Below, one piece after another: positions 25,710-33,691 of a stretch of 64,000 bases of DNA. The position numbers and the translations under genes were made by a program. The stretch's first letter is position 1; each line of letters opens with the position of its first letter. The DNA is from Streptomyces sp. NRRL S-337 (GTDB lineage: Bacteria; Actinomycetota; Actinomycetes; Streptomycetales; Streptomycetaceae). The DNA lies in assembly GCF_000720175.1 (NCBI RefSeq), contig NZ_JOIX01000017.1:1-64000 (forward strand). Direction: 5' to 3'. A model generated the notes under the pieces. That model was not told the origin of the DNA. It saw only the letters and a list, made by a program, of their open reading frames with translations, and did no database searches.

Positions 25710-27220
25710 GACAACGCTCCCCCCGGGTGGGTGATCGGCCAGTACTCCTCGTCCAGGCACCAGCGCCAGGAGCCGCCCTCTCGGACCACGGCGACCGTGC
25801 GGGCGACCGGCTGCCGTTGCGCGCGGTGGGCGTGGAAGTCCATTGCGTAGCCTGCGGTGTTGGCGAAGGCCAGCAGATCGCCGATGCGTGGCAACCGAGG
25901 AAGGAAGACCGTACGACGGGTGATCAGATCCGCCTCCAGACACAGGTTGCCGACGAGGTGGACCCCCACCGGGCTCTCCTCGTCCGACCCTTCGGCTGCG
26001 GTACGGGGAAGGAGTACCGGATCGACGAGCACGCCGTGCTCCTCCAGGCTCACATCCCCGGCGTTCATGCCCAGGCGCACCAGATACTCGCCCGATCCCG
26101 AGACCTCCCCCGTACGCCGTACGTCCAGGACCAGGGCCAGGGAGAGCCCGCACTGGTCCGCCAGGGCCCGGCCCGGTTCGACGTACAGGTCGTAGAGGTG
26201 CTCCAGGAGCAGGGTGGCCGACGGGCGGCCCAGGGAGGGCGTGGGCAAGGAGAGAAGTTCGTCCAGGTAGCCGGGGCCGGCGGTGGGGCGGTACGCCGGG
26301 TAGAGGGCCGCCGTCCCGCGCACCGTGCCACCCTCGTTGCGCAGCCCATAGCCGTGCCCGCGCCAGGTCAGGGCCGGGCGGGTGCCCAGCACCGCCTCGG
26401 TCAGCGCACTGGTGTAGCGCTCCCACTGGCCGGCGTCGGCGACATAGCCGACGCCGAAGCCGCCGCCGATGTCGACCACGCGCGGCGCCAGCCCCCGGGC
26501 ACGGCACTCATCCATGACCTGCACGCAGCACTCCAGGGCGCGGACCTTCTCCGCGGGGGCGGTGGTGTCCAGGTGGTACGCCACCCCCGTCAACTCGACG
26601 GCGTCACGGTACCGTTCGACCGCGGACAGAAGATCACTCACCTCCCTCGCCGGAGAGCCGAAGCGGCTGCGCCGCGAGCGCAGCCGCACACCCACTCCTT
26701 CGGAGCTCGCGGCCGACTCGAACGCGGAAAGTCGCAGCAGGACATCGACTCGGGAGAGGCCGTACTTCCGTACGATCTCCACCAGTTGGTCCAGCTCGCC
26801 ACGTGAGTCGAGGTTCACCGTCGCCCCGACACGAGCGGCGAGCCACAGGAACTCCGGGTCCTTGGGGCCGGTGGCCATGACCCTGTCCGGCGTGAGACCG
26901 CACGCCAGGGCGTGCCGTAGCTCCCCCAGCGAGGCGACGTCGACACCGGTCGCGGCCGAGTCCATCGCCGCCAGCCGCCGCACCAGCGCGCTGGACCGGT
27001 TCGCCTTGTGCGCGAAGTACACCCGCCCGGCGAGGTGGTGCTCACGGTAGACGGCGCGGAATCGCTCGGTGTTCTCGGCGATCTGCTCCGGCAGCAACAC
27101 ATTGAGCGGAGAGCCGAGGGCGTCGACGAGCGAGTGCAGGAACACACCGGCGTCCAGCAGCGAGGTAAGCGATGGTTCCAGTCGTGGTTGCAGATACAAG
27201 GGCACACCCACGACAGGCAC
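25706..27220 (-). CDS. Type III PLP-dependent decarboxylase (DAP/ornithine decarboxylase family)
   Basis: A 504-residue alanine racemase-fold decarboxylase. RVYFAHKANRS carries the PLP lysine (Lys72), VVDIGGGFGVGY the glycine-rich phosphate loop, YVEPGRALAD the C-terminal barrel motif, and LVGNLCLEADLI the conserved catalytic Cys region near residue 420. It has extra length compared with LysA (about 420) in the middle and at the end. It likely decarboxylates an amino acid or a coupled amino-acid precursor of the operon's product. The start is GTG. It is first in a three-gene coupled operon. Confidence 0.85.
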   Translation of the reverse strand: MPVVGVPLYLQPRLEPSLTSLLDAGVFLHSLVDALGSPLNVLLPEQIAENTERFRAVYREHHLAGRVYFAHKANRSSALVRRLAAMDSAATGVDVASLGELRHALACGLTPDRVMATGPKDPEFLWLAARVGATVNLDSRGELDQLVEIVRKYGLSRVDVLLRLSAFESAASSEGVGVRLRSRRSRFGSPAREVSDLLSAVERYRDAVELTGVAYHLDTTAPAEKVRALECCVQVMDECRARGLAPRVVDIGGGFGVGYVADAGQWERYTSALTEAVLGTRPALTWRGHGYGLRNEGGTVRGTAALYPAYRPTAGPGYLDELLSLPTPSLGRPSATLLLEHLYDLYVEPGRALADQCGLSLALVLDVRRTGEVSGSGEYLVRLGMNAGDVSLEEHGVLVDPVLLPRTAAEGSDEESPVGVHLVGNLCLEADLITRRTVFLPRLPRIGDLLAFANTAGYAMDFHAHRAQRQPVARTVAVVREGGSWRWCLDEEYWPITHPGGALS

Positions 27221-27259
27221 CTTCCCTACCGGACGACCGTGGCTCCGACAATCGCTCGG

Positions 27260-27274
27260 GCGTAATCATTTCCT
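27260..27274. promoter_or_regulatory. Possible weak Zur half-site before the decarboxylase operon
   Basis: On the minus strand AGGAAATGATTACGC matches the first two thirds of the Zur consensus (the AAATGATT core) but not the second arm. It lies about 40 bases before the GTG. I list it because the distal methyltransferase of the same locus has a clear Zur box and this operon would otherwise have none. Confidence 0.3.
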
Positions 27275-27377
27275 CCCGCAAGGGCCTTTAAGCCCTGGCG
27301 CCCGGCCCGCGAGGACCACACTGGCTTTCCGGCAGGGGTGGCCGATTGCCGGTCCGTTCGACGACTGAGGACGGGCC

Positions 27378-27620
27378 CTTCACGACACCGCGCCGGACCC
27401 CGGCGCGGGCACCGCGCCTTCCCAAACGGTCTGAAAGGCCAGCCGCAGACAGCCTGCGAGCGCCGGGTGTTCGATGAACAGCGTGGTGGTGGAGCGCTCA
27501 CCGGCCACCGGGTCGGGTATGTCGCACAGCACGCGCCGTTGAGGTGGCTCCACCGGACGGTGCCACCCGCCCGGTGGAGCCGGCGGACCACCTTGATGCC
27601 CTCTGCGTTCCAGGCAGGCA
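27378..27620 (-). pseudogene. Possible C-terminal remnant of a LuxR/TrmB-like regulator
   Basis: The minus strand holds a frame reading ...CDIPDPVAGERSTTTLFIEH followed by ALAGCLRLAFQTVWEGAVP and a stop. This resembles the end of the large Streptomyces helix-turn-helix regulators ('..ALVVRHPALLDALVALFEALWERA'). The preceding piece EGIKVVRRLHRAG is in a neighbouring frame. No DNA-binding domain remains. The match is only by pattern and may be wrong. The remaining intergenic DNA from 27221 to 27917 shows nothing else apart from a hairpin. Confidence 0.3.
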
Positions 27621-27737
27621 AGGACTACGACGGCCCGACGGGCCTCGGCGCCCCGAACGGCGTCGCGGCCTTCACCAAGTAGAGGTTTCGCCCTGCGGGT
27701 CATCCGATGCCGTGGGAAAGTCGCGGAGCACGGATTG

Positions 27738-27779
27738 ACGTCGGCCTGTTCGACCCGTTGGGGTCGGGCAGGCCGACGT
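27738..27779. terminator. Long hairpin downstream of the P-type ATPase
   Basis: An almost perfect 19-base stem (ACGTCGGCCTG..CGACCC with its complement, two mismatches) and a 4-base loop. It is about 140 bases past the stop of the minus-strand ATPase, and is the only strong stem-loop in the gap. Confidence 0.55.
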
Positions 27780-27917
27780 TGTGCGGGGACGCCGGGTGGC
27801 TCGGTGAGGCGTGGTGCGTTGTGCGGCGTGATCGAGGCTGGGGACGTTGGTCGTGCCGCAGCAGCCGCGGCAGACGGTGGCCGTGAGCCGTGCCGCCCTC
27901 GCCCGGATGGTCGGGGC

Positions 27918-29918
27918 CTACGAGTCGGCAGGAGCATTCGCTCGCGCGGTGCCTCCTCGGAGGGGGTTCTTCCACGCCGCTTCGCGCAGCAGGCGCAGCC
28001 CGTTGAGGCCGACGATGACGGTGGACCCTTCGTGGCCGGCGACGCCGAGCGGCAGCGGCAGGGTGGCGATGAGGTCCCAGGTCACCAGGGCGGTGATGAA
28101 CACACCAGCGACCACGAGGTTCTGGACGACCAGGCGCCGGGCGGCCCGGGAGAGGGACGCGACGGTGGGGATGGCGGCGAGTTCGTCGCGGACGACGACG
28201 GCGTCGGCCGTCTCCAGGGCAAGGTCGGAACCCGCCTTGCCCATCGCGATGCCGGTGTGGGCAGCAGCCAGCGCCGGGGCGTCGTTGACGCCGTCGCCGA
28301 CGACGAGCACCTTGCGGCCTTCGCTCTCCCACCTCCGGACAGCTGCCACCTTGTCCTGGGGCAGGAGTCCGGCGCGGACATCGGTGATGCCGACCTGCTC
28401 GGCCAGGTGTTTCGCGGCACGCTCGTTGTCGCCGGTCAGCAGGGCAGGGGTGCGGCCGGTCAGCTCGGTGAGGGCGGCGACGGTGGCGGCGGCGTCCGGC
28501 CGCAGCCGGTCGGCGGTGCCGATCACCCCGGCCGGAACACCGTCACACAGCACCAACACCGCGGTCCGGCCGGCGTCCTCCAGTCCCTCCACGACCTCTT
28601 GCACCACCTCAACGGGAGAGGGCAGGACACGGGCGGGCGAGCCGATCTCGATGGTGTGGCCGTTCACCGTGCCGCTCACGCCCCGGCCGGGAACGGAGAC
28701 GAAGTCGAGTGCCTCGGGCAGCGGCAGGCGGCGTTCGCGGGCGGCGTCGACGACCGCGCGGGCGAGCGGGTGCTCGCTGGGGTGCTCAGCCGCGGCGGCC
28801 AGCGTCAGCAGCGTGTCGTCGGTCAGGCCGGTGCCGGGCAGGGGCCGGATGTCGGTGACGCGCGGGGTGCCTTCGGTGAGCGTGCCGGTCTTGTCCAGGG
28901 CGACGGCATCGACCTGGCCGAGGCGTTCCATGACGACGGCGGACTTCGCCAGGACGCCGTGGCGCCCGGCATTGGCGATCGCGGACAGCAGCGGCGGCAT
29001 CGTGGAGAGCACCACCGCACACGGGGAGGCGACGATCATGAAGGTCATCGCCCGGAGCAGGGCAGGCTGGAGCGCGGAGCCGAAGGCGAACGGGACCGTG
29101 AAGACGGCGAGGGTGGCGATCACCATGCCGATCGAGTACCGCTGCTCGATCTTCTCGATGAACAGCTGGGTGGGTGCCTTCGTCTCGGATGCCTCCTCGA
29201 CCATCTTCACGATCCGCGCGATCACCGAGTCCGCCGGATCCCGCTCGACCCTCACCCGCAGGGCGCCGGTGCCGTTCACGGTGCCGGCGAACACCTCGTC
29301 CCCGACCTGCTTGGCCACTGGCAGCGGCTCGCCCGTGATGGTGGCCTGATCGACGTCACTCGCCCCGTCGAGGACCTGACCATCGGCGCCGACCCGCTCA
29401 CCGGGCCGCACGAGGATGATGTCCCCGACCTTCAGGTCCTCGACGGCGACCGTCTCCTCCCCGCCGTCGGGCAGGAGCCGGGTCGCGGTGGTGGGTGCCA
29501 GGTCGAGGAGGCCGCGTACGGAGTCCGCGGTGCGGGCGGTCGCGACCGCCTCCAGGGCTCCGGAGGTCGCGAAGATGACGATCAGCAGTGCCCCGTCCAG
29601 CACCTGCCCGATGGCTGCGGCGCCGAGCGCGGCGACCACCATCAGCAGATCCACATCCAACGTCTTGTCCTTCAGGGCCTTCAGGCCCTGCCAGCCCGGC
29701 TCCCAGCCGCCTGTGAGGTAGGTGGTGGCGAGCAGCGGCGCCCACACCCCCACCGGGGCGTCGAGCAGCTTGAGCGGGAGGGCGATCAGGAACAGGACCA
29801 GCGCGGCCAACGCCCAACGCGCCTCCGGCAGCGCCAGCGCCCGCGTACGCCGTCGCTGGGGCACCGGGCGTGGCCCGGTGGTGGTCGGCGCAGGCCGCTG
29901 ATCCAGGACAGAGGACAT
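27918..29918 (-). CDS. P1B-4-type heavy-metal efflux ATPase (SPC motif)
   Basis: A 666-residue P-type ATPase with TGEP actuator loop, phosphorylation motif DKTGTLT, TGDN hinge and GDGVNDAPAL. The ion-binding helix reads IVASPCAVVLS, that is SPC rather than CPC, and the last helix pair has GHEGSTVIVGLNG. SPC plus HEGSS/T-like motifs are the marks of the P1B-4 group (Co, Zn or Fe(II) export; CtpD, CzcP). It has no N-terminal CxxC metal domain, as usual for that group. The start MSSVLDQRPAP is preferred; the longer frame overlaps the regulator's promoter. It is divergent from an SmtB-like sensor. Confidence 0.9.
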   Translation of the reverse strand: MSSVLDQRPAPTTTGPRPVPQRRRTRALALPEARWALAALVLFLIALPLKLLDAPVGVWAPLLATTYLTGGWEPGWQGLKALKDKTLDVDLLMVVAALGAAAIGQVLDGALLIVIFATSGALEAVATARTADSVRGLLDLAPTTATRLLPDGGEETVAVEDLKVGDIILVRPGERVGADGQVLDGASDVDQATITGEPLPVAKQVGDEVFAGTVNGTGALRVRVERDPADSVIARIVKMVEEASETKAPTQLFIEKIEQRYSIGMVIATLAVFTVPFAFGSALQPALLRAMTFMIVASPCAVVLSTMPPLLSAIANAGRHGVLAKSAVVMERLGQVDAVALDKTGTLTEGTPRVTDIRPLPGTGLTDDTLLTLAAAAEHPSEHPLARAVVDAARERRLPLPEALDFVSVPGRGVSGTVNGHTIEIGSPARVLPSPVEVVQEVVEGLEDAGRTAVLVLCDGVPAGVIGTADRLRPDAAATVAALTELTGRTPALLTGDNERAAKHLAEQVGITDVRAGLLPQDKVAAVRRWESEGRKVLVVGDGVNDAPALAAAHTGIAMGKAGSDLALETADAVVVRDELAAIPTVASLSRAARRLVVQNLVVAGVFITALVTWDLIATLPLPLGVAGHEGSTVIVGLNGLRLLREAAWKNPLRGGTARANAPADS

Positions 29919-29980
29919 GACCAAACAACCCTTCACAGGCAGGCAGGGCAACCACCATACAGGAATGCCTGTACAGGTCT

Positions 29981-29999
29981 TCATATATTATAGATATGA
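29981..29999. promoter_or_regulatory. Likely SmtB/ArsR operator between ATPase and regulator
   Basis: TCATATATTATAGATATGA is an AT-rich imperfect inverted repeat (TCATAT/ATATGA) in an otherwise GC-rich setting, 8 bases before the regulator ATG. A second inverted repeat, ACAGGAATGCCTGT, is at 29959-29972. ArsR/SmtB sensors classically bind such AT-rich 12-2-12-like repeats. Confidence 0.65.
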
Positions 30000-30006
30000 T
30001 GTCCGC

Positions 30007-30393
30007 ATGGGCCACGGAACCGACACCGCCAACAGCGCCACCACCCGCGAGCGTCTCGACGCGGTCGGCACCGCCGATGTCGCCGCCACCCTCCAGGCCC
30101 TCGCCACACCCTCGCGGCTGTACATCCTGGCCCGGCTCCAGGAAGGCCCCTGCTCAGTCGGCGACCTGGCCGACGCCGTCGGCATGGAACAGTCCGCCTG
30201 CTCCCACCAGCTGCGCCTACTGCGCAACCTCGGCCTGGTCACCGGCGAACGCCACGGACGCTCGATCGTCTACGCCCTCTACGACCACCACGTCGCCGAA
30301 CTCCTCGACCAGGCCCTCTACCACGTCGAGCACCTGCGGCTGGGGGTCCGCGATGCGCCCGCCGACATGCCCGAGGCCCGCGGCGCTGACTGA
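30007..30393 (+). CDS. ArsR/SmtB-family metal sensor with alpha-5 metal site
   Basis: A 128-residue winged-helix repressor: LATPSRLYILARLQ, 'MEQSACSHQLRLLRNLGLV' (recognition helix) and 'ERHGRSIVYALYD'. The last helix DHHVAELLDQALYHVEH fits D-x-H-x10-H-x2-H exactly, the alpha-5 site that binds Zn, Co or Ni in SmtB, CzrA and NmtR. No alpha-3N cysteine pair is present. The sensor should release DNA on metal binding and turn on the divergent P1B-4 ATPase. The start was placed at MGHGTDTANS, because the longer frame reads through the operator. Confidence 0.92.
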   Translation: MGHGTDTANSATTRERLDAVGTADVAATLQALATPSRLYILARLQEGPCSVGDLADAVGMEQSACSHQLRLLRNLGLVTGERHGRSIVYALYDHHVAELLDQALYHVEHLRLGVRDAPADMPEARGAD

Positions 30394-30534
30394 GATGGGC
30401 GACCACTCGCCGGCCTCGGGCGTGGCCGTCATACCAGCGCCGACACGGGCGCAGCGGAACTTCTGGTCAGGCCCCCATCCGTTGCAGCTGAAGTTCCTGG
30501 CTGGATCGGTGACGGCCCGCAAGGCGTCGGGCGG

Positions 30535-31248
30535 TCAGGCCATCCAGAAGAAGACCGCCGTCATCCGCTTCTCCTCCAGGGTGGTGCCGCAGTAGCCGGT
30601 GGCCGTGTGGATCAGGTTCGCGGAGTAGAGCAGCAGGCGGTTGGCGCGGTGCGGGACGCGGACGTCCTCGACGAAGGAGTCGGGCGCGACGAAGCGAGTA
30701 CCGAGGGCGTCGACCAGGTTGTTGTGCGGAGCGGCCACCTGGTTCCCGCCGAGCGAGCCGCCTGGCAGGCTCTGTCGGTAGAAACTGGTGCCGAAATCCT
30801 TGGGGACAAGAGGGTTGAGGTACAGCACGGCCGCATAGCGGCACAGGGTGCGGGAGTCGGTGTGGGGGCGCGGCTCGCACTCTCCCGCACCGACGACCTG
30901 GACGCAGTTGTGGTTGAAGGTGCCGCCGCCCTCAGGACGCTCGACCCAGAGCTTCGGGGCGCCGGTCGCCTTTCTCACCAGTTTCTCGACATGCGCCAGC
31001 TCGCCCGGTTCGAGTGCCGGCATGGTGCGCAGACCCGGCCAGCTCTCAGGCTTATGGGGGTAGCCCTCCGTCCAGTCGTTCCTGGCCAGGCAGCGCTCCC
31101 GTACGGCTGCCGGGTCCGGCAGCACGTCGTCCAGCACCCAGTAATCCCGACCACGGGTGGGCTTGCGGTACGGCAGAACCGGTAGGCGTGGGGGGCGTAG
31201 AGGCATGAAGGGAACGTAGTTCGCTCCCTCCCACGGCTGGCCACTCAA
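30535..31248 (-). CDS. 2-oxoglutarate/Fe(II) oxygenase-like protein (DUF6445 type)
   Basis: A 237-residue protein with the likely iron ligands PRPHTDSRTL (His and Asp) and a distal histidine in LIHTATGYCGTTLEEKRMTA. Between them lies 'CRYAAVLYLNPLVPKDFGTS', the usual strand followed by a small turn. This layout fits the DUF6445 group and, more loosely, prolyl hydroxylase-like folds. No signal peptide is seen. It is not adjacent to an obvious pathway gene; it lies convergent with the arsR gene and next to the Zur site at 31453. Its substrate is unknown. Confidence 0.65.
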   Translation of the reverse strand: MSGQPWEGANYVPFMPLRPPRLPVLPYRKPTRGRDYWVLDDVLPDPAAVRERCLARNDWTEGYPHKPESWPGLRTMPALEPGELAHVEKLVRKATGAPKLWVERPEGGGTFNHNCVQVVGAGECEPRPHTDSRTLCRYAAVLYLNPLVPKDFGTSFYRQSLPGGSLGGNQVAAPHNNLVDALGTRFVAPDSFVEDVRVPHRANRLLLYSANLIHTATGYCGTTLEEKRMTAVFFWMA

Positions 31249-31452
31249 GCGGTCAACCTTCAGTCAAGGGTTCCCCATCCATCTGGCTGAGGGCACTGCC
31301 AGGTAGAGGGCAATCTTCAGCTCCGCGTGCCGTACGGCGTCGACATCAATGCCAGGGCGGCCACCAGACACTCCGTGGAGAGCACGCCGACGGCCCAGGC
31401 CGTCATGGCCGCGCACCCCCCTTCCGACCGTGGTAGTCAGGCCGGCGTGATA

Positions 31453-31473
31453 TAAAAATGGAAACCATTTCCA
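31453..31473. promoter_or_regulatory. Zur operator of the CobW-like/acetyltransferase operon
   Basis: TGGAAACCATTTCCA (31459-31473, complement TGGAAATGGTTTCCA) overlaps TAAAAATGGAAACCA (31453-31467) with the 6-base offset seen elsewhere. It lies 20 bases before the first small frame of the operon. Confidence 0.85.
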
Positions 31474-31493
31474 ATAAGCGGAGCCAGCACAGT

Positions 31494-31685
31494 ATGACCG
31501 CTGTGACAGAGAGCGGCCCGAGCCGCCCCTTCACCCTCGTCGCAGGCACCACCCGCGGGCCGTGCGCCGCCAGGGCCGACGCCGGTCGTGATCGCGCGTG
31601 GGCAGGGGCGCCGGATGACTGCACCCTGCGCACCGGTCCGCACGCAACAGCCCGCACACCCCGGCGCCTCCTCCGCCTCAACTGA
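31494..31685 (+). pseudogene. Truncated ferredoxin-like protein (paralogue of the one at 11159)
   Basis: A 63-residue frame, MTAVTESGPSRPFTLVAGTT, whose SRPFTLV segment equals that of the ferredoxin-like protein encoded at 10392-11159. Past this point the cysteine pairs are missing or displaced and the sequence ends RTPRRLLRLN. It is directly behind the Zur site and its TGA overlaps the next gene's ATG (TGATG). I read it as a decayed copy kept as a short leader frame. Confidence 0.6.
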
Positions 31686-32887
31686 TGGGATCCAGCATGG
31701 CCAAGAGCCTGTTGAGCGTGGTGGGCGGCAACACGCCCGACGTCCGAGGCGCTGTGGTGGACCATGTGCTGCGTGCGTCTCCCCACGCCGTGACCCTCGC
31801 CGTGTCGGTACAGGCAAGGGATGACAGGTATCCGGCGGTCCAACGCTTCGTTTCCGGTGGGGATGCACGCGTTCAGGAAGCCGTGCCCCTGAGCGCGACG
31901 GGCGATCCGGCGGTGATCCTCCGTCAGGATCTCCTCTCCCTCCGGCGCACCGCAGGGCAGCTGCACGTCATCCTCGCCCTGCCCGCCGAGCTCGACATCC
32001 TCCCGTTGCTGTGCGAGCTGTGGCGCACCCCGATCGGCAGCAGTTCCCTGGGGGACCACTACGATCCCGCGTCCCTTCTGGTGGGCGTCGACTCCGCGTC
32101 CTTCATGGCGGACATCGGCTGTGTCCATCGGGCCGTGCACCTGTGGGGCGAAGGTGGCCAGAGCGGTCCCGTGACACCCGCCGAAGTCGCCGCTCGCCAA
32201 GTGGAGGCGGCAGACGCGCTGATCGTGCCCGCCCCGGTGCACCAGGACAGCCGCCGCGCCGAGGGAGCTGCCGCGCTGGCGGGCCACCTCAACGGGCAAG
32301 CCCTGCTCCTCACTTCCTCGAACAGCGGCGGGGCGGCAGTAGAGCTGCCGCCGTCCCTCATCCAGCCGGCGCCCCGAGGAGCCACCGAAGAGTGGCGGGC
32401 ACGGCTGGAACCCATGAGCGTGCCGCGCCCGCGTCGCGGCACCCAGCACGGTGTGGAATCCGTACTGTGGCGGGCCCGGCGCCCCCTGCACCCCGAACGG
32501 CTGGCAGATGCACTGGCCACGGTGATGTGTGGCGTCGTCCGCAGCCGCGGACACCTCTGGCTGTCCAGCCGCCCCGACTCCGTCGTGACCTGGCGCTCCG
32601 CCGGGCCACACCTGGAGCTGCGCGAGGCGGACAGCTGGCTGGAAACGGATGACCTGCACGCCTGGAAGGCCGCCTCGCCCCAACGACGCACGCTCGCCTC
32701 GTGGTTCTGGCACGCCTACTACGGCGAGCGGCGCAACGAGATCACCTTCACGGGCACCCACCTCAGCGAGCAACGGATCCGCTCCGCCCTCGGAGCCGCC
32801 CTGCTCACCGATGCAGAGCTGTCGCAGGGCCGGGACACATGGGCGTCCATGCCCGATCCGCTCCTCAGCGGCGGAGATTCTCCGTGA
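31685..32887 (+). CDS. CobW_C-domain protein lacking a GTPase site
   Basis: A 400-residue protein. The C-terminal half is recognisable as CobW_C: VLWRARRPLHPERLADALAT, 'SRGHLWLSSRPDSVVTWRSA' and 'NEITFTGTHLSEQRIRSALG'. The N-terminal half keeps the fold's outline but has no P-loop (SVVGGNTPDVRGAVV), no CxCC and no NKxD. It therefore belongs to the degenerate COG0523 relatives, like the 12311 gene but more divergent. ATG at 31685 overlaps the previous stop; ATG at 31697 (MAKSLL) is an alternative. It is under Zur control and probably binds or hands on zinc rather than hydrolysing GTP. Confidence 0.78.
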   Translation: MGSSMAKSLLSVVGGNTPDVRGAVVDHVLRASPHAVTLAVSVQARDDRYPAVQRFVSGGDARVQEAVPLSATGDPAVILRQDLLSLRRTAGQLHVILALPAELDILPLLCELWRTPIGSSSLGDHYDPASLLVGVDSASFMADIGCVHRAVHLWGEGGQSGPVTPAEVAARQVEAADALIVPAPVHQDSRRAEGAAALAGHLNGQALLLTSSNSGGAAVELPPSLIQPAPRGATEEWRARLEPMSVPRPRRGTQHGVESVLWRARRPLHPERLADALATVMCGVVRSRGHLWLSSRPDSVVTWRSAGPHLELREADSWLETDDLHAWKAASPQRRTLASWFWHAYYGERRNEITFTGTHLSEQRIRSALGAALLTDAELSQGRDTWASMPDPLLSGGDSP

Positions 32888-32981
32888 CCAAGCGCGGAAC
32901 CGCTCGGCCCCAGCCGCAGATTCGCACCGCGCGGGCCCCGTCCACCGCCCTCACGAACGCTCAGCAAACAGGAGAACAACC

Positions 32982-33587
32982 ATGGCCAACGCACCACACC
33001 CCGACTACACCGTGCGCCCCGCCACCCCGGCAGACGTGGACGGCGCGCGCCGCCTGATGCTCGACACCTTCTACACGGAATTCGGCTACGGCTACGTCCC
33101 CGCGTGGCACGACGACGTCATCGACATCGAGGGCACCTACCTGGACGACCCACGGCATCTCCTGCTGGTGGCCGAGCACAACGGCGAAGTGGTGGCCACC
33201 ACCGGTGTGCGCTCGGCGGGCCCCGTCCACCCACCACACCCCCGCTGGCTCGCCGAACGCTACCCGCACGGGTCCACCGCACAGATCGTCCGCGTCTATG
33301 TCAGGCCGGCCCACCGGCGACATGGGCTGGCGCGCACCATGGTGCGCATCGCCTCCGACTTCGCCGCCACCACTCCCGGCTACGACAGCATCTACCTGCA
33401 CACCAACGTCAGGGTGGAAGGCGCCGAAGCCTTCTGGCGGAGCATGGCCAAGGAGATCTTCGACGCCCGCTCGACCGGCGAGCACGGCCCTGGCGTCGAC
33501 ACGGTGCACTTCGAAATCCCCATGCCGCAGCCCGTCACACCCGTCCGGACACAGCAAGAGCCGGCCGTCCCCATGGCAAGGGGGTAG
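32982..33587 (+). CDS. GNAT-family N-acetyltransferase
   Basis: A 201-residue acetyltransferase: YTVRPATPADVDGARRLMLD at the start, then VRVYVRPAHRRHGLARTMV holding the R-x-x-G-x-A acetyl-CoA loop, and 'YLHTNVRVEGAEAFWRSM' as the typical C-terminal strand-helix. An AGGAGA ribosome site precedes the ATG. It lies 94 bases after the CobW_C protein with no terminator between, so it is likely in the same Zur-regulated unit. The substrate is unknown. Confidence 0.85.
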   Translation: MANAPHPDYTVRPATPADVDGARRLMLDTFYTEFGYGYVPAWHDDVIDIEGTYLDDPRHLLLVAEHNGEVVATTGVRSAGPVHPPHPRWLAERYPHGSTAQIVRVYVRPAHRRHGLARTMVRIASDFAATTPGYDSIYLHTNVRVEGAEAFWRSMAKEIFDARSTGEHGPGVDTVHFEIPMPQPVTPVRTQQEPAVPMARG

Positions 33588-33616
33588 TCCCCTCCGTACC
33601 CGCTCGCCCGGGCGAT

Positions 33617-33650
33617 CGAGGTCCCCGAACGGTTCCGATCGGGGACCTCG
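33617..33650. terminator. Hairpin terminator after the acetyltransferase
   Basis: An 11-base perfect stem, CGAGGTCCCCG with its complement at 33640-33650 and a 12-base loop, 30 bases beyond the acetyltransferase stop. It lies between convergent genes. Confidence 0.75.
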
Positions 33651-33691
33651 TCGTTCCCCGTGGTCAAGAATGCCCGCGGCCATGTGGAGCG

